DNA of 64,000 bases from Opisthocomus hoazin (Eukaryota > Chordata > Aves > Opisthocomiformes > Opisthocomidae). The notes beneath the pieces are model-generated. The model saw nothing but the letters and a program-made list of their open reading frames with translations. It ran no database searches and had not been told where the DNA came from. Shown piece by piece: positions 23,216-37,747 of this stretch. Location: positions 17,345,115 to 17,409,114 of the forward strand of contig NC_134429.1 of the NCBI RefSeq assembly GCF_030867145.1, given 5' to 3'. Position numbers and translations under genes: made by a program. Positions within the stretch are counted from its first letter, which is position 1. Every line of letters begins with the position of its first letter.

Positions 23216-26200
23216 ATGGCTGCACCTTCTTCCCCATGTACAGCTTCACCTCGAGAAGTTCAGCTTCATCTATATCTCCCACCCAAAAAACCCCACCAGT
23301 CACTGATGTTGCCAGGCAAGGAGGGATCTGCACGTTAACTCAGAGCAAGCAGGGTTCAGGAGCTTCCAACCCTCAGATTTGTTTCAAAGGAACACAGAAT
23401 TACCTTCAAGATAAAAACAACAGTTTTATTATCAACATTAACTAGGTACTTGACTTTGAAATACAATTTCTTCCCCTGCATCAAAGGGCTGTTCATTTCA
23501 GTCCTGTAGCAAAAAAGTGGAAGAAATGAAAGCAGCATCTGCTTGGAAAAGATGAATGCAAGATAAAAGGTGTCTGAGACAGAAAGCTGGCAGCAGCCTT
23601 CTGTTTTCTATTCAAGTTTGATCTGGAAACAACGACCCTTAAAACATAACAAAAGCTGTGGAAAAACCCTTTCCAAATCCAACAACATAGCCGGAAGATG
23701 CAATTTCTCTTCTCCAATTGCTGCAACAGCCAGTTGATGTGAAGAGTCCAGACAAATCCAAACTTGCCATACCAGTGTAATCAAGCGCCTTGGCTTGCTC
23801 AAGTCCACAATATTCCCCCTTCAGCTTCCAATTCCCTCTTCCCCTCCAAGTCTCCACAGGGAAAGCAGTTTCCTAGGGATCACCCTCAGCAAAACAGAAG
23901 CAGAGTCACACCATGGCAGAACACCTCCAGAATGTTTGGGCATAAACAGCTTGCAATCCAGCCAAAGAAAGGAAAAAAGCATTGGCCTTTCTTGCCTGCC
24001 TAGTACGCTCTGTTCTTTGCAGAGAGTTGAGTCAGGATCATCCTGAGTTTCTTAGATAACACAAGTTTAGCTATGCTCAAGCCCAGGCCTGTAGCAGAGG
24101 CATGGAAGTTTGTCACAGAAGTGTCTCAAGGGCAGGTCAACTGTGCTCTGTTTTAAGGGCATTTACTAGCACTTCACGCATCAGGGCAAGAGATAGCTTT
24201 CTGTAGCTTTTACAGCACAGAAAACATTAGGAAGGGCAGCCTTGCTGTGGTCTTCCCCTGGAAACAAACCAAGCAGAATATATATTCTCCAATGCCACTC
24301 ACACCAGCTATCCATGGAGTAGAATATATGCACCTTGCTCTTGTCTGCACTCCCCCCACCCCCTCACCCCTCTGAGACAAGTACCTCAAAATATCTTCAC
24401 TAATCAGACTTACTAGCTTTACTGAGGGTCACCATGAATCTGCCATCCTGAGGTTTTGGGTGGGGAAGGACTACTTTCTGCCCTTTCCCTGTGATTTTAG
24501 CTTCATCTGCTAGAGCTTGGGGCAAGCATCCAGAGAGGACCAGAAAGCTAGCACAGAAGTACAAGGCACAAGTAGTTCACATGAAAACTAGCTATGAAAC
24601 ATGACTCAAATACAAGATTTGCAGAACCTAGATGTTTTGTTGATTACCATGCACACATACTGTTTTACCTCAGTCCAGGATTTCTGCAGTGGAAGCACGG
24701 ATCCCCATCCTTCCACTGATTAGCAGTTACTATGGAAAGCTACTTCTAGATCTAACCTTTAAACTGTATGAAGCCATCAAGCAAAGAGAAGCCAACACAG
24801 TGCACTCTGCCTGACCTAACCCACTGCCAGTCTCTAGAAAGAGGTGTTCACCTCTTATTTCTGAGGCAGCTGCCAGAAGCTACGTAACTCCAACATTGGT
24901 TATATGAGCAAAAACGCAAAGAAAGAGCCAGATAAACATGCAACAGACTAGCGCCGAGACATTTGTCAACATTCAGCAAACCACTCCATCAGTACGCTTG
25001 GTAAGTTAAGCCCTCCGCATCCAGGAATACACACAAGCAACAAGCCATCTCACAGCAGCTCTCAGTAAAGTGCTGAACTAAGAGGATATTCCTGGCAGAC
25101 AGATTACACAAGAGACAACTCACACTGCCAGCTTTACTGGAACATACACAGCAACTCCCCAAAGCAGAGCATTCTGGGATGATGCCTCACTAGATTTCTG
25201 ACTTGTCATTAGCCAAAAAAGTTTAATGACATGGTTGGACTCTGTGTTTAAATATAATTGACCCGGGACATACCATAATTAGGAAGAGAGACATCGTACA
25301 TCTCGACGAAGCCTACAGCTGGGCACAGTGTCAGCATGACGCAATGTTTTGCTTTCACCATTACCTGAAAGGGTCCTTGGAAATTGCTATGGCTGTTTGA
25401 AATGGGCAGGGTGACCAAAAGCTTCAGCTGGGTTCTTACATCATCCAGCAAAAGGCTTCACATAACATAGTACTATTTTAGAAAACCTTTTTAGCCTGAC
25501 TGCTTTAAATTTTATCCCTATACAAGTGCAACTAGACAAATAAGGTCTGAAAGTGCAGAGCATGCCAAAATGAAAGGATTAATGCACATTATACAAACCA
25601 TGGCCGCAGGAATACACATGCTGCCTTCGGAGGACATCTGCACTGTAGGGTAGCCAGATATCCAAGAGCAACTTTTTCCTGGAAATAACAGTTGTGGTAA
25701 CACAGAACAAATGTTATTGCCAAAACACAGGACCAGGCCATGCACCTACAGCACTATTCACAGCTGCCTCACTACCAGTTAGCGTCCAGAGTGGCTGGTT
25801 CAAGGGGCAAGGAGTGGAATTGGTTCCTTAATCTTAGTGGGGCACATTCAAAAATACATTCGTAAGCAACAGTTTCACTAGCTTAAGCTCTATAAATGAA
25901 GTGGTATTTTAAGTGGCTTCCTCATCACCTCCTGTGTGCCAACATTAAGCTGCACCTCAGTTGTTTAGTTTGAGCAATGAAACCAATCTGTACAATTAGG
26001 TCCAACATTGCGAATTTACATAGTGGTAGTACCTCTTCGTTGGAAAAAAGTGAGCATGAAGTAACAGTTCACATCAGTTGGTTCAGCACATGTAACTAGA
26101 ACTGGTTAGGAGACAGTCGTGCTCTGAACTACGCAGAGGGGATACATTGCTCAAGAGACAGGATATATCGGCTGAAGAGACAGATATGTGCAGGCTTTTT

Positions 26201-29200
26201 GATGGTAAACAGCTTTAAATGTCACCTTTTCAGATATCTAAAAGCACAGAAATTTTTACTCTGGGCCACGTTAGCATAATCATCCAGACTCACAAGATAA
26301 GGTCTTGCATGGAGCAGTCCATCTTTAGGCCCAGCCACAAGAACATTTCTCCCAAAGTATCCACTTCCAAAAACCCTCCCAGCTCAGCATCAACGGTTAC
26401 ACCAACAGGCATGATGCTGGAACATGGAAAGGCTGCCATTAGAGGTATCCATGACATCTTCAACATCAGTTTGAGGAATGAAAGTTTATGGAAAGGAAAT
26501 GGAATCTCCTCCTTCAGCTATCAAGCATCTATCTCTCTTTTCAAGGCCGAGTACCATACCAGAGATCTCAGTTTAAGTTTTTATAGGGACACTTTTGGCA
26601 GTTCAGTCTCACAGCAGTCCAATACTGTAACTTTTGTAAAGAGCAGTAAAAAAATGTTAAACATTCTTCACCTGAAGAGATTCTGCCCACCAGTAAACTT
26701 AAGATATCAAAGTCATACCTAAAGCCTTGCTGCTCTTGTAACTTAGGTTCAAACAGTAAGTTTTCCAAGGTATTTTGCCCTCTGAAGAGTGAGGTAACTG
26801 AACACTTTTTGCAGCTGCTCCCCATAACTACATACGTCAGATTGGTCCTGCATACACAGAGTACACAGCCACACGTGATAATGATATTTAGTGCAGAAGT
26901 CCAGAAAGCCTTGCAAACCTGACTGGTGCAAAGGTTTTGATTAGGTACCCGCTAATACAGTCTACTGCAAAGATGGTAGCTACTAGCACATGATGCTCAT
27001 AAGCAAGGTTCCATAACGCCCCAAGAAGCTTTGAAAATAGATTTCCTTTAAATTAGGTAGAAGCAGCCTCCTGCAGGGAAGGAAAGAGATGGCCACTGCT
27101 CAGTGTCCGAGGCCTATTTGAGAAGGGATGCTAAGACAGTTTTTATCCCTTCTGTTTTCACCTTCCAAGTGTCCCGACACCACCACAGAAGCCTGAGTAA
27201 GCAGAGTTTGAAGCACATGCATGTTCACCATCTTTTCCTTCCCTCCCTGGGGCTTCTCAGCAGACTAAACTGTGGGTTTCCTCTCTAAAACAGCAAAATT
27301 CCAACACCTGTAATTAGGCCAACAGCCTTCTGCGGTGACTATTCCAGACATTACCATCCAAGTCCTTTCCACTAAGGTTACCCATTCAAAGACCCATTCT
27401 CCAATGTAAGAGACAAGAAGCAGCGCAGTAGTCAGTGATGGGACAAGTTCATTAGCTGTAAGTAAGCCTGAGTTGTCTTATCTAGGCATTAAACAGCTGC
27501 CAGTACTTTTACAGTTCAAAGGCAAGACAAAAGCTGTACAGCCAACCTATCCTCCCAACATACCACAGACATCACAGGTCCTCATAAGTCAACATGCCTT
27601 CCAAATAAGCATTTAATATAAACATTTATACAGTCACTTAATTCCTGGTGAGCCAAGCTATTTGATGTGGGCCACAGAAAGCTCCCATGACATCAATGGA
27701 AAGTTTCCAATTAGGAAACCAAGTTTGAAACACATTAACAGAACTTAGGAAACAGAGCGAAGAAACCTTGTAGAAAGAGTCATAAGATGTGTTTTTAGGA
27801 AAGATGCACTCAATATACTTAGGAACAAGCAGGAGAGAAGCTGCCTTGCTTTTTCAGAGTTTAGTGAGTGAGAATTATAGTGATATAAGCACAGTTATGT
27901 TAGCCTCTCCCTTCAATATCTAAGCTTCTGTCTTTTCTAAGGCTGGTCAGTCTCAGCCAAAGTAGGTTTAACTGTTTTTGGCTGCTACTGAAGTCCTTAC
28001 TCCTTTCGAGGAGTCTGGATGGCTTTGCCAAGATTTGCTATGTACCAGCATCAATTCGAAAGCAATGAGAAGGCCACTACCACCCACCATTCAGTGCACC
28101 ACAATCTCCCAAACATGGAATAATGTAAACTGTCTAGAATATCAAACAAAGCCACCACATCAACAGTATTTTCCTCCCTTAAAAACCTCACACCAGAAAA
28201 AGCTTACCTTACGGTTTTATTTCTACAGACAATCCACTACACTACTCCTTGTAATACTCAAAGAAAATACAAGCTTAAGTCACCCTACACACCCATCCCC
28301 TACAGATAACCCCAATGCTTTCGTGATACCATACTAGGACTCAAAAAAGCTGGCTGCAGAGATATTCACCCAGGATAAATGCATCTAGGCGTGTATTTAT
28401 TGGACTGTCCAGCTTCTCCATCAGACTTGCAAGCAGGAAGGGTTGTACTGAGCAGCCTGCAAAGCCATGTCTTCCACTGCTGCCAGCCTGCCACCTGCTG
28501 GGCCACCTCCTTTGACCACTTGGGCCCGAGGACAGGACTTCCATCTGGTATCTGTTCAGCACCACAACCCTGGGTCAGACATGATATCCATGACCGGCTT
28601 GTGTTGTAGGTGTCTTAGCTTTTGTGCTAATGCAGTGTTCAATATACTCTTAAATCCTGTTTTGGCATGCCTATCTCAACAGTAAAATCACTGATGAGCC
28701 TTTTGGTACACTCTTTTGCACCTTGAAATAGAGATTTCCATGAGGCCAAGTGTTCTTTCAAGAAGAATCTAGACTGGGGATTAGTTGGCATTTCTGGAAA
28801 GTTTGAAGACAACCTAATCGAAATTATGTGAGAGCACATGCCTCCAAACAAGTACTACTTATAATACTGGATCCTTCCTCTTCACCTTAACGACCACAAG
28901 CTTGAAAACCATTCTCCTATCCCATATATACAGGGGGATTTGTCATCAGTCTTCACACATGGTCATCAACACACTGCTCCCCAGTGCCCACTAAGGCCTT
29001 ACCTGCATCAAGAAATCTCTTCCTATTTAAAGCTCTAAGAGCCTTTCAATTCTTGTTTCTCAGCAGAGACAGCAAAACCAATAACAGCACCCTTCTCTGT
29101 TGTCACAGAAAAGTGTTACTACACTTATCCCATAAAATGCAGGCCAGCTGAGGATAAGCCATATCTTACCTTGCTCTTGTATGTTCCTAGATGCATACCA

Positions 29201-32200
29201 AAAGCCGTGCCACCCCTCTGGCCTAAAGCTCAAACCTGCTTCTACCTACTGAGCTTAGTCAGGGGACACTGCGCATGTCCCATTAGCAATATGAAGTCAA
29301 CAGAAATTCTATTCACCCCCACCATTAATGTGCTGCCACATGGTTGTGCCCACAGCAGCAAGCTGAGCTGTTTTACCTACAGGGATCTGGCTGGGAAGGG
29401 AACCCCAGCATGCACTTACCACCACATCCCTCCATCAAGGGATAAAGACCAAAGGCACCTCATAAGTCACAGCCAGACCCCTTTTTGAAGAAAACACGTA
29501 CAGCAGAAAGTCCTTACAGAAAAATACCACCAAGTACATCTGGCAGCAACAATTCTCCTCTTCCGAAACTAATTAGCTCAGTGAAGCAGCACATTCACTG
29601 GAGTTCCTTGTAGGCAAACATCTGGACATATCTGCCATCCTGGAGTGTCACAGTATGCTTGGCAAGCGTCCCCTAATGAAGCAGTGCACTGCCCTGGCTG
29701 TGGAGCAAGCAGGAGGGCAGTTGCACAACCACAGCCTGCCTGCAGATGTGGGTTACTGCTCCTTCCAGGCTCCTCTGGTCAGGTGTCCCCTCCCACTTAC
29801 AAGTGTTGACACACAAAGCTGTGCCTCCTGCAAATCCAGTTCAGTGTCCACACACCCGGCTTTATCTGATTACGCAGATAAGGCCTCGGGTTTTAATGTT
29901 ATTCATGCCAAAAGGGCAGATTTGGGCCTGTGTGGGCACATATGATCTGCCTCTTCAATAATCTTACTGAAAGTCAACATCTTACAGCCACTTGGCCTGC
30001 ACCATACTCAGAGAACATCAGTGCCTCAATAAAAGAGGAAAGACTCAGCTGGGGAACATGTAGAGCAAATCTCCCAGGAAACCTCAGTTCCTTCAAAAGC
30101 TGCTTCTTGATAACATTGAATTAAAGTTAAAACTATTTAGCAGCTTGTTGAGCCTTGAGAAGATCATATCAAAGTCAATTAACTAAGGCAGATATCAAGA
30201 ACTAACTACAGTATCCAGATTCCAGGATGAAACTCAGCCACTGAAACAGACCCATATTAATAAACATTAGATACACACTTGGCCCTTTCTTCTTCTCCCC
30301 ATCCCAGCATACAGCAAGTTAAACCCACAACTTGGAAAACCAGTAGCATATTACCATGTGGGTCTACCTTCACTCCCTGGATTTGCACCATTACGCAAGC
30401 TCCCAGCCACTTCACAGCAGATTAGCTGTCCCTTTTTAACTTCTACACAGCAGCTGTACATTGGCAAGACAGCGTGCCACGTACCTAACCTGACAGCAAT
30501 ATCCTGCTGGAATCAGTGCCATGTGTGCAGCCCTTCTGCCCTTTTCCTCTTCAGCTGCCAACCAAGCTATGCCAGCAAGATCCAAGAGATTCATGTGCCT
30601 GAATCAATACCAGAGTCAAGTCGGAGGCTGAAACCACTTATAACTGCAGGTCTGATCCTTGTTGCGAGGGGGACACAGCACTACAAAAAAAAAGCTGTGA
30701 GATAATAGGGAGGAAAGCAATGCCCTGGCTCTCAAAAAAAAGGAACATTCATTAGATTGATTCCCCCCCAGCTCCATGTTGTTCCAGCTGGAAGCACACA
30801 ACATGCCACACGGAAAACCCCAGAACACTAGTAGTGAAACTGTGTGGGACACATCAGGAAGCCCAGTGTTCAAGCCAGTAGTGCAGAACCATGACAGCAA
30901 GCTGTCGGGTAACAACACAGCACAGCCTGCAGCAGCTCATGCCCGGAACAGAAAGTCCAGGCAATTACATCTCCTGCCCACGGGAGTCAAGCCAGGTACT
31001 TTCTGGATTCACACAGGCCCCAAACTTCTTTCCAGCAAGTGTCAACAGGATTCTTCTGCAGCTGTTCAACAGTTCATCGGAATAAGGACATAAACACTAA
31101 TTCTCCCAGTTCAGCTTACCCCTTACCAGCTGGTCCACAGAGTTTCAGGTATTTCTTTACCTGGGCACCACATGAAACTTCAAGTCCCAGATGTACTAGT
31201 ATGGAACAAAGCAATTCCTCCCTCACTGTCCAAGTTCAATAACACGACCAGTTTAGCCCTTACATACCATGTGGAGACTGTCTAACAAAGAGATAGACCC
31301 CATGTAAAACTGCTGACAACACAGCACCAACCCCATCCATTCCACACACCCAGCCTCCCAATTCCTCCATAGCATGGACCAAAGTCCACTGTTTGGAAGC
31401 ATTTCAAGGGCCATTAGTCTCTCCTCACCGAGAAGCAACGCATCTCTCCCTGCAGCACAGCTCACTAGGCCACACCACTACAGACCCAGGGATGCTGAAG
31501 CATCCTATGACACTGAATTAGTGTATCCAGGCAAGAACTGCACTTGGGCAAACTCTGGGACTTCCTTCCAAGCCTTCAAATGCTGTAGTTGGAACCCAGG
31601 CATTTTTCACATCTCTATTTAACAGAGTTTAACTTTCAAAAGACCATTCAAACAAACCAGAAGTTATCCACAGTGAAGTTCTCAAAACCTTAAGAAATTC
31701 TAAACATCAGAGGCCAATGTAACCTTCTCATGTAGAGGACGGCTTGGCCTTACCCCATGCTTGCTTTTCTTGGCTGTTTATCATCTGTGGCTCACTTTCT
31801 TTAGAACGAAGTTGTTTCTGCAGTTTTTGTGCAACCGAGTGCCTTTGTACATTTATGGTGTCAAGGCCCCATCTGGGATCTCCTCAGGACAGATTCCTGA
31901 CTTGATAACATACCAGCTATCCAAAGAAAGCAGTCTGAAACTAACATCTACACAGCTGCTCCAACTTACAAGCTTCATCAAATTCCCCTCCCAGGCTATA
32001 AAAAAAGCGCCTATGTTTGGTAACTCCATTCAGACATTACCACCTTCTGCCCCAAAGCTCTCAAGGCAAAAGTCGTTGCTCTCACTTTGAAATCAGGCAG
32101 ATAGTGGTGGGGTTTTATTTTCTTTTTAAGTAAAAAGCTTTCTCCTCCCAGGGAAAGTTTTGCAGGTTAAAAGCCTTGCTATTGTACAGTAGCAGCGCGG

Positions 32201-35200
32201 CTTCAGTTTGAAGGCTTTCTTCCCATGTTCTAGCAGAGGAAAAACTAGCAGAGCCATAAAACAAGAAAATGTTAGTGGACAAGACTCTCCAGGGTTAGAG
32301 GAAAAAGATAAGGCAAGGGCAGGCAGCTGTTTCTCTATTAAGATCAGAAAAAAAAAAAATCTTTGAAGCTGAAGTTCAATACTCCTTAAGCATGACACAA
32401 AAACAGAAGGGAGGATGACAAGGCCTCTACCACATGAATGAAACACTTGAAAGCCGACAGCATGCTAAGCCCCCCACTCCTAGCCATGGCACTTCCACGC
32501 TGGGGACAGAAGAGACATTTCCCACCTTTTCCACCCCACTGTCCAAAATCCCTGCATCATGAGTCTTTTCCAGTCCAACTGCTTTGATGAGCCACAGGGT
32601 AGAGCCCATTAAATAGAGCCTGGTATTAGTATCCAACCCTGCCAAAGGTGATCTGACAAGAAAAAAAGATAGCTTTATTTCCTCCCTTTCTAAAAACACT
32701 AAAGCAAAATGTCGAGTGATTGAAGCAAGGCCACACATCAAGTCAGACGTACAGAAAGGATCAGCCCGCAGCTGTCCCTGGCTTGCAGCCCTACACTCAT
32801 CCCTCTAAACCACGCTCCCTGGGGCACACACAACACTGTCAGATTGCCACAGGCACCAGCTGGCCTGGAAAGCTCTGGACCTCAAGACCAATCCCAAGCA
32901 CAACAGCATGTGACAACGAACTGTCCCCAGCAGTCATGAGACAGCACCAAGCACCCATCTCACCAGCCAGCAGTGCTCATCCCAGTGGTCCAGGCCCAGA
33001 GCTCAAACATATAGTTAACACGGTAAGAAAGTCTTCTTCCCTCTGTACTCTTTCCAAAGAAGGGGCCTCTGCAAAGGCAGCCTGCAGTACTCAGGCAGTC
33101 CATTGGGCTGGGTCAGTGTAAATTTTACTCAGTATCAGCTCAAAAGTAAGACATTATTCATGGTTCCACTGACTGCTCTGTCAGTACCCTTACTCACTGC
33201 CTTTACATGCTGGGGGTGGACCTCAATATAGCATCCAGCTCACACCAAATCTATTTTACTAGGGTAAGGCTGCTGTGTTTCCTTCCCTTAAACACTACAT
33301 GGACTTGAGGCAGCTTGTGCCACCTCACAGCTACAGAAGAAAGCAGCTCCTGTACCCAGCTGACACCTAGAATGAAGATTTAAATCACATTTGCTGTACA
33401 AAAACCATCCTTAGTCACACATTGTTTCCAGATGGGCAATTCTGGAGCATCAGTAACTCCTGAGCCTCTTCAGGATCAAAGCCATACTAGCACAGCCGGC
33501 TTCCAGAGCTCAGACAGGTTTGTTTCAAGATCTCACTGTATCCCTGTTTCAGGCAGACGGTGACAGATCGTCTAGTGACTAGCTAAGAAGTCACTATTAG
33601 AAAGCTGCTGGTTTTTAAAACCCCCATAATAGGATGTATTTGCAACAGACATTTTGGTTGACATGAAGAAACCTCCATATTTCAGGAAGGAAAAGCAGCA
33701 TCCAGCTGGCCTGGCTGCAAGGGAGGGAAGTCAAGCCTTGCCTACGAAGACATACGGGGATTTGTTAGTGCTTTTGTACTTGGTCAGTTCTTCCAGTCAC
33801 GGAACAGAAGGAAGATTTCACTGCCACCAAGAATGTAAATGCCTGCAACTAAGTCAGGGAAGACTTGCCAAACAAACACATACCTAACACTAGCAACACG
33901 TGTGCTTAAGTGTCTACTACAGAGTTGCCAGTTTATCAAGGAAGACAACTGGGACAAAAGCATATCAGTAAAAGAGCTAAACTGACAGACATCCAGTCTC
34001 TTGCTCTCAAACTGTTTCCTCGTGACATTTACATGAAGCTGTGCAGAGACAGCAGAAGCTAAATGTCTCAGTCTGTTGTTTGGTGGAAGGATCAGGGTAG
34101 ATAACAGATTGTTCTTGACCTCTCAGCTGGTGAGGCAAGCAGAAGCACAAATACAAGAACATCATATGAGTTCTCTCTGTGGTATGCACCAAACCAGACA
34201 CCCTGGTTTCCAGTAGCATGCTCACATCCTTCAGATAACTTGGTTTGCACTTCTGTCCTCCCATGTGTAAGACAAGGCTGGAACTCAGTCACACACTCAA
34301 CACTACATTTAGACATTATATTTAATTTTCACACCTCACTAATTCCTCTGGGAAGGCACCCTTCCATGCACAAGAGTGAGTTTCCTTCAGTCTCCTACCA
34401 TACTCAGTTGCCCAAAGAGACTGCTGGTCTTCCCCAGAGAGATCCAATATATATTCTTTCTAGTCTTGATACTACTTCACCCAAAGTATGGTCACCCGGA
34501 AGCAAGTTCCCTGATCAATGCAACAGACCAATTTACTTCAGCCCAGGAGCTTCCAAAGCATTACCTCCAAGGGCAGAGCACTACAGAGTTGAAAGGCAAT
34601 CTATGAACAATCCTTTCCTCACTTCTTTTAGTAAGGTGATGCTGCTTTAGTAGTCCCAGGGGAAACACAGTTAACAGCAGCCCTTCTTCCCATCATGTGC
34701 TTGGAAACTAGTACTTTTAAGCTCAGTTTTCTCACACTCAGTAGTGTGTTTGGCCATCTCCTGTAGCACATATCCCATCTTTGCTAAGCACAACTGCGTT
34801 CAGCCCCTCCCAGCTCCAACAATTACTTATTGAAACAGTGGCAGCTGGAGCAGTTACTCATATGGAGTAACTCAAGGGAAGATATTTTTGTCGCTCAGAA
34901 CAGTGCAGTAACTGGAAGTGAGTCAACACCTTGACATCAACCCATCCTGCGACGACCACCAGCAAAGCTGTCCAGCGCCTGCAGTTTGGAAACCTCGGTT
35001 CTCAGACACTTACTCAGTTTATTCTGCAGGCATTACAGAGCTTTGTCTGGAAGCAACTAGTGTCTAACTGGTATCTTCTACCAGCAACTTAACTTACTAA
35101 GTCACATCAAATATAAAGGAGCAGGGCAGCAAGTTTCACAGCCAGCCACAGACGCCAGCCTTTGGTAAAGTCAAGGTTAGGGACTCACCAAAACAGAGCT

Positions 35201-36613
35201 TGTTAGTGTAATCCATGCAGGTCTAGTAAGCTGCTTTTCCACTGCTACAATGCTGCATCATTCTACTAGTTAATACATGTACAAGCCTCCCTCCACAGGA
35301 CATGAAGATGAGCACAGCCCAGCTGAGGTCACCTCATTGATGCTCCCTGCCAACACCAGTTAATCCTCACTGCCCTTGTCAACACAAGCCCTCAGCGACT
35401 CCAGACTCAGTCAGTACATGTGTACTACAGCCCAAAACTGCAAGCACAACTTCCATCAGCCCGTCAGAGCTAGCCTGAGTTGGCTTTCAGGTGCCAATTC
35501 CAGCGTATTCAGTGGCAACAGCCACAAAAAACTTGCCCAAGACACAAACCTCAGCCAGCCACAGAGCGCAATCCCTTCCATATCTCATTCTTCAGAGCTG
35601 CACTGTGACTTGCAAAGGTGACTGTCAGCACGGTCCACGCTCATTCACAAAGCCTGGCATGCAGCATCCTGACTAGCTACCAGTTTTCAATTCCAGAAAC
35701 TTCATGAATCCTTAATTAGCCCACACAAGACAGACTTGACAGGACAAGCAGCCCTTGCAGACTGCTTGCAATTTTTCTGAGGAAAGGAAATATAAGAGCC
35801 CAGGGGAAAAAAAGTCACAGGAGAGCAACGAGCAGAGCGCATTTTCCACATCCAGGATCTAGCAGCAGTGAACTGATTCCACACAAATATAGCACGTATC
35901 GACTGGCCAGTTCCTGGAACACAAACCCACATCTCCGAAGCATTTAAGAGAAGTTTACAAACAAACTCCAACCAGATTATAGTGCACTTCAGCAACCTCT
36001 AAAGCAGAGGAGAGAGGCTGCAAAAGCCTGCTGCTGATGTACGGCAACAATACAATGCCCCCCAGAGGAATACCCTGATGAAGTTCACCCCCTGTCTTCC
36101 TAAGAATTAAGGGAGAGAAGAATAAATTGCTGCTCTACACATCCATCATCACAACTACTGAGAGCCACGACGGGGCCAGTGGCCAGGCACACGGGCAGAG
36201 CAGGGAGGGGACAGGCTCAGCGGCCACTGGTTGCTCAGGGGAGACACTCCTCCACAAGCCAGTTCAGGGCTCCTCCACATCGCTGTTTACTCTGTAAACG
36301 GTAGCACGGCTCCATCACATGCCCAGTAGTTCCTTTATCAACTCCCCACAGAAATATCCTTCTCCCTAGGCTGGGATAGCCACTTTGACCCCATCCATCC
36401 TATAGCCAGGTCTCTTCTACTGCAAGTTGCTGGAAACACCACAGGTTGGCCCTGGTAATTTAGCAGTTGACTTGCACCCAGCAAGACTAAGCTGCCTCTA
36501 CTGCTGCGCTTCGCAGGGCAGAATCTCCTGTAGAAATCAGACATTAGAGGGGTGGGAGAAGCCACAACTGTTTCTCGGACAAAAGGTTCATAAATCCATC
36601 CTGCATCGCTATC

Positions 36614-36633
36614 GGGGGGGGGGGGGGGGGGGG
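36614..36633. repeat. Poly-G run (G20)
   Basis: Twenty consecutive G on the plus strand, about 0.3 kb from the edge of the SPSB1 CpG island. It has potential for G-quadruplex formation and is likely to vary in length or be misassembled. Confidence 0.95.
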
Positions 36634-37299
36634 AAACCCACGCTGATTTTTCTCCAAGGTAGCAACTCCCATTTTTACAATCATTTTGTAAACTTCCTTA
36701 TCTTGAGCAACGGCTCAGACGATTCCCAGGTTTCTGCCCAGGCATGGCCACCACCAGCCACGCTGACCGCCCACTTCTCAGTCCGGTGAGGAGGAGAAGC
36801 AGCGTATTCCAGCACACGGCTGCAGCAAGACCAATCTCTCCCGGTAACGGCAGCCTAGGTACTTCAGGTACGGGATTACACAAGCTCACGTTGTGTTAGC
36901 ACAGGTTTAGGTAGTAAAAAAGACACATTAATCAGGCCTTGTAAGGCGTGCTCCGGAGCCCACCGCCGCTGAACAAACGGCCCGACTCCCCCAGCGAGCC
37001 CACGGTCTGACACCACCGCTGTTTGCCTCCCCCATCCCCCCGACAGACGCTCCCCCGGCATCCCCGGCCCCCGGGGGTGCCCCGTTAGCCCCGGCGCTCC
37101 GGGCGCGGCCGCCGAGCCCCCCCGGGACGGGGCCTTCCGCCGCGCTCCGGCCAACGCGAGACGGGGCCGAGCCGCCCGCGCCTGGCGTTCCTCGGTTTTT
37201 TGGTGTTTTTTTACTTTTTTTTTTTAAGTTGGCACCGGTTCCGGGCAGCTTGCACGGGCGGTAGCTCCGCGCCTGCGGGAACAGCGGCGGCCCCGCGAA

Positions 37300-37323
37300 G
37301 GGGGGGGGAAGGGGGGGGGGGGG
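37300..37323. repeat. G-runs with quadruplex potential
   Basis: G9 followed by AA and G13 on the plus strand, inside the SPSB1 island just downstream of the inferred exon 1 on the minus strand. Confidence 0.85.
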
Positions 37324-37386
37324 CAGGCGGAGGCCGCGGCAGCCCGGAGCCCCAGGGTGGGAGCCGGGCCGGTCGCCGCCGCCCCG

Positions 37387-37414
37387 GGGAAGGAAGGAAG
37401 GAAGGAAGGAAGGG
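37387..37414. repeat. GGAA microsatellite in the SPSB1 CpG island
   Basis: About six perfect GGAA units. Each unit is an ETS-family core. It lies within about 100 bp of the inferred exon-1 donor. Confidence 0.9.
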
Positions 37415-37475
37415 CCGCCGCGGAGCCGCCCGAACCCGCGGGCACCCGCCTCGCACCGCGCCCGCCGGCTCCTAC

Positions 37476-37740
37476 CGTTCCCAGGCTGCCGGCCGGACCA
37501 TGGCCGGGCCCCGCCGGAGGCTGCTCCCGGGGCCGCGGAGCGCCGAGAGGGCAGCGGCCGCCTCTCCTCCGCCACGGCGGGGAGGCCGGAGCCGCAGAGC
37601 CCCAGCTCCTCCCGGCGCCAGGCGCGGCAAGCGGGGCCCAGCCCGTCACATGGCCCAAATAGCGCCCGGCGGCGCCCCGCTCCGCCCCCGGCCTGGCCCG
37701 GGGCGCGGCCCGCCCCGCCCGGGCCCGCTCCCCGCCCCGC
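37476..37740 (-). other. SPSB1: Probable SPSB1 non-coding exon 1 (borders uncertain)
   Basis: The best donor I can find in the island on the minus strand is GAACG|GTAGGAG with the intron starting at 37475, a moderate match to consensus. The transcription start is placed between this donor and the GC-box array. No SPSB1 coding sequence is expected in this exon. The stated borders are inference; a donor elsewhere in the island is possible. Confidence 0.3.
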
Positions 37741-37747
37741 CGAGCGC

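Larger units (their letters stand above)
6677..37475 (-). other. SPSB1: SPSB1 intron 1 (about 31 kb)
   Basis: A long first intron between the CpG-island exon 1 and exon 2; the right border depends on the inferred exon-1 donor. The plus strand is strongly A/C-rich. For example, one 60-base row at 28141 holds 26 A, 20 C, 3 G and 11 T. This is the skew expected for long-term minus-strand transcription, and it also thins out stop codons. I saw one CR1 fragment (21.6 kb), an A-rich tract (22.46 kb), a G20 run (36.6 kb) and a few motif clusters listed separately. I recognise no further gene, tRNA or microRNA. Confidence 0.7.

Noticed and set aside
26219-26722. 167-codon plus-strand frame in SPSB1 intron 1
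   Set aside because: Antisense to the gene in a T-poor strand where stop codons are rare. It has no recognisable domain, and no splice or promoter context.
37640-37670. CArG-like box (CCCAAATAG) near the SPSB1 start region
   Set aside because: It has one A/T too few and a G in the core, so it is not a proper SRF site.
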